Positions 4,846 through 9,837 of a stretch of 9,837 bases of DNA are shown piece by piece. The stretch's first letter is position 1; every line of letters begins with the position of its first letter. The notes below the pieces were generated by a model that saw only the letters and a program-made list of their open reading frames with translations, had not been told where the DNA came from and searched no databases. The DNA is taken from assembly GCA_028717865.1 (NCBI GenBank), contig JAQUMZ010000067.1, forward strand, positions 1-9,837, in the 5' to 3' direction. The DNA is from Elusimicrobiota bacterium (GTDB taxonomy: Bacteria > Elusimicrobiota > Elusimicrobia > UBA1565 > UBA9628). A program made the position numbers and the translations under genes.

Positions 4846-7598
4846 TATTGCGGCTTCCAGAGCCGGGAGAAACCCACGCTGATCCCGGTCATGGCGCTGT
4901 AGCCCCAGATCGGCCGGGTCTTGAGCGCGAAGAAATAAAAATCGATGAAGGGCGAGACGTTGAAATTCTTGCGGATGGGCACGCGGAGCTTGAGGTTGGC
5001 GTCGCCCTCCCAGCGCAGGTCGTCGGGCCGGTCGCGGCGCATGAGAAAGAAGTAGTTGGCCCAGACCTCCCCGTTGAGCGAGGCCGGGCCGGGCCCCACG
5101 GCCTTGGAGACCACCGCCTGCGCGCGCAAGCCGTACTGGGTGTTGGGAGGGTCGAGCGAGAAATCGCGCTTTATGTTGGCCCCGGCGCGCAGGGAGCGCA
5201 CGAAGGTGCCGTCGTAGAACTCCACGCCGGGGAAGGCCGAGTATATCTGGCGGCGCTTGAGCGGAGGCGTCTCCTCGAGCTGGCCGTCGTATTGGAAGCC
5301 CAGGGAGGGTCCCCAGGAGCGCGCCAGCCAATCGGCGCCCACGCCTCCGGCGCGGCGCGTGCCCGCGGTCAGGAAAGTCATGCGGTTGGCCGCGATATTG
5401 GTCACCGCCGGTTGGTCGCGCGGCCGCAGGCGGGAGCGGGCGTACTCGAGTTCCAGGGTGTTGGACCACTTGTAGGCGCCGCGCAGATAGTCGGCGTCGG
5501 TCTTGAAATCACCCCCGATGAGCAGCTCGTCGCTGCCCTGCACTCGGGGGTTGGGCACGGCGTCGAAGGCGTCGCCGCGCGCGACCTTCGTGTTCTGGAT
5601 GTTCAAGGAAACGTCGCGAAAATTGATCCGCCACAGGCCCCGCTCCGCGGCCGGACGGCCTTGCATCCAGGGGGCGTAGGCCTCGGCGGGCGAGCCGCGC
5701 CGGGCCCGCAGCAGGCGCAGGGCGGCTTCCCTGAGCTCGCCCGAAACGCCGTTCGGGTCGATCTCCCAGCCTTGGGCCGCGGCCAGCGCGCGCGTGGTGG
5801 TCACGTTGTATACGACGTCCTTATCGATGGGCAGGCCGTGGATGGCGTCGCCCTCGCCCAGGCCGCCGGCGGCGACGATCGTCCCCGCCGGGCGCTCTGC
5901 GCGCGCGGCCAGCGCCGCGCGCCGCCGCGAGGCGGCCAGGGTCCGGGAAATTTCGGCGCCCTTGAGCCGCACGGTGGCCAGGGCGTCGTCTTCCCAGAGC
6001 CACGACCGGACCACCCCTTCCCTGGCCTCCATGGAGGCCAGGACCTTCACGGGCAGCGGGCGCGTCTCGAGCAGGACCAGCTCCGCGCCGGTGTCCTCGC
6101 GCAGCAGGGAGGCGACCAGGCTCCAAAATTCCGCCGCGGAGACGCCCCACGACCTGGCGGGGACGGGGAAGATGCGGTTTACGGGCGGTATAAGGCCGGG
6201 CTCCGTGGAGACCGTGATCCCGAAATTCTCGGGTTCAAACTCGGGGAGTTGGGGCGCGAGCGGCAGGGATTGGTCGAGGAGCACGTGCCGTTCGCGCAAG
6301 CGCACGTCCCTGGACTCGGGGCGGGGTTCGACGTCGGATTCGAGGATGTCCAACGAGGAAATGAAGGAGCGCATGGTCCAAAGCGGCGGCTCGAAAGCGC
6401 GCCGATCGATTTGGCTGGCGCCGGCCTCGGCCGAGCGCGTGACATTCTCCGTATCGCCGGCGTCCTCGGCAATGATGAGGTCGGCCCCATGCAACTGGCG
6501 GGTGGGCAGTCCTTCCGGCCGTCCGAGAACGACCACCAAGTCGGTTCGGCCGCGCACCTTGGCTATTTCGGAGGAGACGGCGACCATGGGGTCGGCGATG
6601 GTCGCGCCGCGCAGGCCGGCCTGGGCGAGGTAGCGCGCCGCCGAGGGCGGGGTCAGGCCGATAATGGCGACGCGCAATCCTCCGGCCGAGAAAAGGGCGT
6701 GTCCGGGCAGCAAGGTCGTGGCCGGCGCGCTGGAAAGCGCGAGGTTGGCGGAGAGAAACTGTATGCCGCCGGGCCTCCGGCTGCGGTAGGACTGAAGCTC
6801 ACCCCAGCGGTAAAGCTCGTCCTCGCCCACGGCGCAATAGCGCAGGCCCAAACCGGCCAGCGCGTCGCCCAGTTCCGCGCCCCGAAGATCCGAGCCGGGT
6901 TTGCCGAAAATTCCGCCGCGGGAAACGCCGATGATCTTCGGGGCGGAGGCGTTCTCGCGAGACAGGGCCGTGGCCAGGCGGGCCAGGCCGCCGAATACCT
7001 TGCCGACCACGGCCACGGTGATGTCCTGATCTTCCCAGCGCAGACGATAAAGCAGGACGATGCTATTGTGCCACTGGGCCCCTTCGCCGGCCTGGGGGTC
7101 GAGCAGGGCGGAGACCAGGCTTTCTCCGGCTAGGGTTTGGGTAACCGCCACCGGCATCGTGCGGGTGGAGATGCGCGGGCTCCAGCCGTTGTCGAAAGTC
7201 TCCGGGTCGCGGGCGAGGCGGGCTAGCTCGTCAAGGAACGATGGCGCGGGCGGAAATATCAATGCGGTCTCGGTTTCCGTCTCGAGGACCGCCGCCGCGA
7301 CGTTCGCGGAGGGAAAATCGGTGCGGGGGATGCGGAATCGGCAGTCGCCGCCGTTATAGTAGGCGGGGAGCATGAGGACTTCCTGGATGAGGGCGGGGCG
7401 GGGGCGGGCCGGATCCGCCAGTTTTTGGATGGGTCCGATGAGGCGGGCATAGCAGTGGGTTTGCGTTTCCTCGAGCAGGGCCAAGCGGACGGTGCCCGAA
7501 GAAGCCCGGGCCGGGCCGGGCAGAAGCAAAAGCAGCGCGAGGAGATTCCAGGTGTTCACGATGCGAGGACCGGGCGGCGTCGGCCGCCAAGCGGACAT
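4833..7598 (-). CDS. Exported 5'-nucleotidase-like pseudoenzyme fused to a C-terminal outer-membrane beta-barrel
   Basis: A 921-residue protein from the ATG at 7598. Its signal peptide has a basic N-region, core NLLALLLLLPGPA and cleavage after ARA (residue 32). Residues 33-190 are unrecognised and contain two Cys. Residues 191-381 follow the UshA/5'-nucleotidase metallophosphatase fold (GGLARLATAL, FLSANL, GLRVAIIGLTPPSA, DLVVVLG), but every metal-binding motif is changed: the NDxH site reads VGKV, the GD site RGG, GNHE reads GEDE (258-261), the SH site GRP, and GHxH reads AED. It should therefore not be an active phosphatase. Residues 486-636 resemble the 5'-nucleotidase C-terminal domain (VRLKGAEIS; IDKDVVYNVTTTRAL). 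Residues 656-921 are rich in alternating strands (LELEYARSRL, SPFIDFYFFAL, TGISVGFSRLW) and end in Phe, as outer-membrane barrels do. TTG 7625 and GTG 7559 are alternative starts; none has a clear ribosome site. It is probably co-transcribed behind prc. A role in binding or surface display is only a guess. Confidence 0.9.
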   Translation of the reverse strand: MSAWRPTPPGPRIVNTWNLLALLLLLPGPARASSGTVRLALLEETQTHCYARLIGPIQKLADPARPRPALIQEVLMLPAYYNGGDCRFRIPRTDFPSANVAAAVLETETETALIFPPAPSFLDELARLARDPETFDNGWSPRISTRTMPVAVTQTLAGESLVSALLDPQAGEGAQWHNSIVLLYRLRWEDQDITVAVVGKVFGGLARLATALSRENASAPKIIGVSRGGIFGKPGSDLRGAELGDALAGLGLRYCAVGEDELYRWGELQSYRSRRPGGIQFLSANLALSSAPATTLLPGHALFSAGGLRVAIIGLTPPSAARYLAQAGLRGATIADPMVAVSSEIAKVRGRTDLVVVLGRPEGLPTRQLHGADLIIAEDAGDTENVTRSAEAGASQIDRRAFEPPLWTMRSFISSLDILESDVEPRPESRDVRLRERHVLLDQSLPLAPQLPEFEPENFGITVSTEPGLIPPVNRIFPVPARSWGVSAAEFWSLVASLLREDTGAELVLLETRPLPVKVLASMEAREGVVRSWLWEDDALATVRLKGAEISRTLAASRRRAALAARAERPAGTIVAAGGLGEGDAIHGLPIDKDVVYNVTTTRALAAAQGWEIDPNGVSGELREAALRLLRARRGSPAEAYAPWMQGRPAAERGLWRINFRDVSLNIQNTKVARGDAFDAVPNPRVQGSDELLIGGDFKTDADYLRGAYKWSNTLELEYARSRLRPRDQPAVTNIAANRMTFLTAGTRRAGGVGADWLARSWGPSLGFQYDGQLEETPPLKRRQIYSAFPGVEFYDGTFVRSLRAGANIKRDFSLDPPNTQYGLRAQAVVSKAVGPGPASLNGEVWANYFFLMRRDRPDDLRWEGDANLKLRVPIRKNFNVSPFIDFYFFALKTRPIWGYSAMTGISVGFSRLWKPQYEPF

Positions 7599-7628
7599 AT
7601 TAGCTTTTGGCTGGAGCGTCTTCAAAGC

Positions 7629-7643
7629 GCGCCAGGGAGGCGC
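7629..7643 (-). terminator. Weak GC hairpin between prc and the barrel-fusion gene
   Basis: On the minus strand GCGCC-TCCCT-GGCGC forms a 5-bp all-GC stem with a 5-nt loop, about 20 nt after the prc stop and followed only by TTT. It may attenuate read-through or mark an mRNA processing site. The stem is short and such repeats occur by chance in GC-rich DNA. It ends 4 nt before the TTG at 7625, which slightly disfavours that codon as the downstream start. Confidence 0.2.
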
Positions 7644-7665
7644 CGGTGCTTCCGGAGGGAAGGGC

Positions 7666-9837
7666 TTAGCGGGCCTCTGCGGCCTTGGCGGGTGTGTTGT
7701 CGGCGGCCCGCTGGCGGGTCGTGAGCCGGATCCAATCCGATACCACGCGCAGGGATTCTTCGAGAGCCACGTCCGGGGCGGAGGGGTCCTTGACCTCCTC
7801 GTCCTCGTCCGCGGGGCCGGCGGCGGCCTTCGTCGCGGTCGAGGTCGCCGGGGGCGCGGGCGGCGCGACCCCGTCGATGGCGGCCAGGGTGATGTCTATC
7901 TCCGCGAGCTTGGGCTTCTTGCGCGCGAGGCGCGCGGCTTTCCGGGCCGCGAGCCGGTCGTCCTCGGCCTTTTTCTCGGCCCGGCGGGCGTTTTCGTCGA
8001 GGGAGATCGTCTTGTCGGCTTGCTGCTTCTTGTAGCGCTCCATGTCCTCGCGGATGTAGTCGAATTCGGGGGAGGCGGCCACGCGCTCGGCGCAGTCCTC
8101 GGTCAGGCGCTTGAGCACGGGTTTGACCGCGTCCAGGCGGCGGAAGGGGGCGGGGGTTATCTCGTCGTAGGGCAGGGCGTTCTTGAGCGCGGACTCGGTG
8201 ATGTCCATGAGGTCCATCATCGACGGCAGGCGGATGTCCGGGATCACGCCCCGGTCCTGCGTCGAGCCTCCGGTCACGCGGTAGAATTTCTGGATCGTGA
8301 GCTTGAGCGAGCCGGGCTTGAAGGCGCGCATGACCGAGGGCATGTATTGGTCGAGCTCCACCACGGACTGGACCGTGCCCTTGCCGTAGGTGCTCTTGTT
8401 GCCGATTACCACCGCGCGGCCGTAGTCCTGCAGGGCGGCGGCCAGGATCTCGGACGCCGAGGCCGAGGCGTGGGAGGTCAGCACCGCCATGGGCCCCTGG
8501 TAGGTCGTGTCCTTTTCCAGGCTCGGGGTGCGCAGGACCTTGACCAGGCCGCGGGTGTCCTTGACCTGGACCACGGGCCCGTCGTTGATGAAGACCCGGG
8601 TCAGGGAGATGGCCTCGGCCAGGGAGCCGCCGCCGTTTTGGCGCAGATCGAGCACGAGACCGTCGATGCCGTCGCGTTGGAGCCCGCCCAGGAGCTTTTG
8701 CACGTCGCGCGTAGTGCTCTTGGCGTCGGAGGCGCCCTTGAGGTCGGCGTAAAAGGACGGCAAGTTGATGACCCCGATGCGGGCGGGACGGCCGGCGGCC
8801 CAGGAAGCGGGGGTGGTGTAGATCTTCGCCCGGGCTTCCTGGTCGGTCAGCTTGATCTCGTCGCGCACCAGGGAGATGATCGTCCGCGAGGACACGTCGG
8901 TGGACTCGGCGGGGACGACGCGCAGGCGCACCGTAGAGCCTTTCTCGCCGCGAATCAGCTGCACCAGCCGGTCGAGCTTCATGCCGACCACGTCCGTCAG
9001 CGGGCCGTCGCCCTGCCCCACGGCCTCGATGCGGTCGTTGGCCTTGAGGCGGCCGTCGGTCGCCGCCGGCCCGCCGGGGACGAGCGAAACGATCTTGGCG
9101 TAGCCGTCCTCCGAGCGCAGCACGGCGCCGATTCCGACGAGGGACAGCCGCATGCTGATCGAGAAATTCTCGGCCTGGGCGGCGGCCATGTAGTCGGAAT
9201 GGGGATCGTAGGAGCGGGCCAGGGCGCTGAGATAGGCCTGGAGCACGTCGCTGGAGTCGAACTCCTTGTAGCTGCGCATGAGGCGGTCGTAGCGGGTCAG
9301 GACGGTCTTGACCTGCTCCTCCGGCTTCGTCCCGGAGAGGCGTTCCTGGAGGATGTCGTATTTGACCCGCAGGCGCCAAAGCTCCGCGGCCTCCTTCTCG
9401 CCGGCGGGCCAGGGCAATTCGTGGCGATCCACTACGATGCTCTCGTCGGCGGTGAAGGTCGGGCTGGAAGCCGCGATCTTCTCCGCCAGGGATTTGCGCG
9501 ATTCCAGCCGCTGGAGGAACCGGTCGAATATCTCGTAGGCTGGGGCGATGTTGCCGTCCTTGATCTCGTCGCCGAGCTTGTCGCCGTAGCGTTCGGTGAA
9601 CTCGTCGACGTCCGACTTCGACAAGACCATGTGGTTGTAGTCGAAATAGTCGAGGTAAAGGCGCAGCCATTGCCGGGAGAGGGCGGCGTCGATCGGCCGG
9701 TGGCTGTAGTGGGTCTGCTCGAAGATGCGGGCCACCAACTGGCTGACGACCTGCATGGCCGAGGAGGGCTCGAGCGCCGCCCAAACCGGCCAGGCGACGG
9801 CGCAGAAAACCAGAACGGCCGCCGCGGCCAGGCGGGC
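7666..9837 (-). CDS. prc: Tail-specific protease Prc/Tsp (peptidase family S41), N-terminus cut by window edge
   Basis: A periplasmic serine protease that degrades proteins from exposed C-terminal tails (C-terminal processing peptidase). It aligns with E. coli Prc along its whole length. Numbered from the internal ATG at 9756: N-terminal helical domain 1-200 (THYSHRPID..., LDYFDYNHMVLSKSDVDEF), PDZ domain about 205-285 (GIGAVL, GGPAATDGRLKANDRI), protease core 325-510 with IDGLVLDLRQNGGGSLAEA, and the catalytic set by analogy S433 in SASASE, D444 and K459 in YGKGT. TIQKFYRVTGGSTQ and GVIPDI are further family motifs. The C-terminal Prc region ends in a charged segment (591-616) and an Ala/Pro/acidic linker. 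The frame stays open from 9757 to the window edge and encodes a signal-peptide core (VLVFCAVAWPVWA, then ALEPSSA), with no ATG, GTG or TTG there. The true start is therefore outside the window and 9756 is internal. The barrel-fusion gene follows after a gap of about 67 nt. Confidence 0.97.
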   Translation of the reverse strand, partial: ARLAAAAVLVFCAVAWPVWAALEPSSAMQVVSQLVARIFEQTHYSHRPIDAALSRQWLRLYLDYFDYNHMVLSKSDVDEFTERYGDKLGDEIKDGNIAPAYEIFDRFLQRLESRKSLAEKIAASSPTFTADESIVVDRHELPWPAGEKEAAELWRLRVKYDILQERLSGTKPEEQVKTVLTRYDRLMRSYKEFDSSDVLQAYLSALARSYDPHSDYMAAAQAENFSISMRLSLVGIGAVLRSEDGYAKIVSLVPGGPAATDGRLKANDRIEAVGQGDGPLTDVVGMKLDRLVQLIRGEKGSTVRLRVVPAESTDVSSRTIISLVRDEIKLTDQEARAKIYTTPASWAAGRPARIGVINLPSFYADLKGASDAKSTTRDVQKLLGGLQRDGIDGLVLDLRQNGGGSLAEAISLTRVFINDGPVVQVKDTRGLVKVLRTPSLEKDTTYQGPMAVLTSHASASASEILAAALQDYGRAVVIGNKSTYGKGTVQSVVELDQYMPSVMRAFKPGSLKLTIQKFYRVTGGSTQDRGVIPDIRLPSMMDLMDITESALKNALPYDEITPAPFRRLDAVKPVLKRLTEDCAERVAASPEFDYIREDMERYKKQQADKTISLDENARRAEKKAEDDRLAARKAARLARKKPKLAEIDITLAAIDGVAPPAPPATSTATKAAAGPADEDEEVKDPSAPDVALEESLRVVSDWIRLTTRQRAADNTPAKAAEAR

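Noticed and set aside
3796..5469. Minus-strand open frame (557 codons) across the end of the AAA+ gene and the barrel-fusion gene
   Set aside because: It runs antisense through the intact AAA+ domain 2 and out of frame through the barrel domain. The product is Arg/Gly/Pro-rich with no recognisable domain.
4848..7133. Very long plus-strand open frame (761 codons) opposite the barrel-fusion gene
   Set aside because: It is antisense to a gene with clear domains and a signal peptide. Its translation is Gly/Ala/Arg-rich without motifs, as expected from GC-rich third positions on the other strand.
9754..9756. ATG at 9756 as the start of prc
   Set aside because: The frame is open upstream to the window edge and encodes a typical signal-peptide core ending VWA/AL, so this ATG is internal and follows the likely cleavage site.
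7622..9784. Second long minus-strand frame (720 codons) overlapping prc
   Set aside because: It is a same-strand out-of-frame reading of prc. The translation is extremely Arg/Gly/Pro-rich, while the prc frame matches a known protease end to end.

Overview
The window looks like chromosome from a diderm (Gram-negative-type) bacterium. It is mostly GC-rich (about 64% by hand count over 421-660), tightly packed, and dominated by genes for exported proteins. The outer membrane is inferred from a protein that ends in a beta-barrel-like domain with a C-terminal Phe, and from a Prc/Tsp-type periplasmic protease. The phylum cannot be fixed from this sequence. A deep-branching diderm lineage such as Elusimicrobiota would fit, but that is a guess. 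No tRNA, rRNA, CRISPR array, transposase or phage gene was seen.

Layout: two gene groups converge. On the plus strand, 3-1757 encodes an alpha-helical protein built from five degenerate repeats of about 105 residues (start possibly outside the window). A possible small secreted protein follows at 1796-2005, and its stop overlaps (ATGA) the start of a two-domain ClpB/Hsp100-type AAA+ ATPase at 2002-4836. On the minus strand, reading from the right edge, a tail-specific protease (prc, 9837-7666, N-terminus cut by the window edge) is followed by a large exported protein (7598-4833). The latter fuses a 5'-nucleotidase-like region lacking all its metal ligands to a predicted outer-membrane beta-barrel.

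The two groups meet stop against stop. Both terminal TAA codons lie in one palindromic TTAA (4833-4836), which forms part of the loop of a 6-bp GC-rich inverted repeat.

The most unusual points are: (i) a ClpB-like unfoldase whose well-supported start gives it a signal peptide or N-terminal anchor, which would put an ATP-driven machine outside the cytoplasm; its first ATPase domain has lost its key residues while the second is intact; (ii) the 5'-nucleotidase-like pseudoenzyme/beta-barrel fusion; (iii) the uncharacterised repeat protein upstream of the AAA+ gene, with a sharp internal drop in GC. Envelope protein quality control is a plausible common theme (Prc, exported Clp-like protein, outer-membrane protein), but that link is inferred from proximity only.
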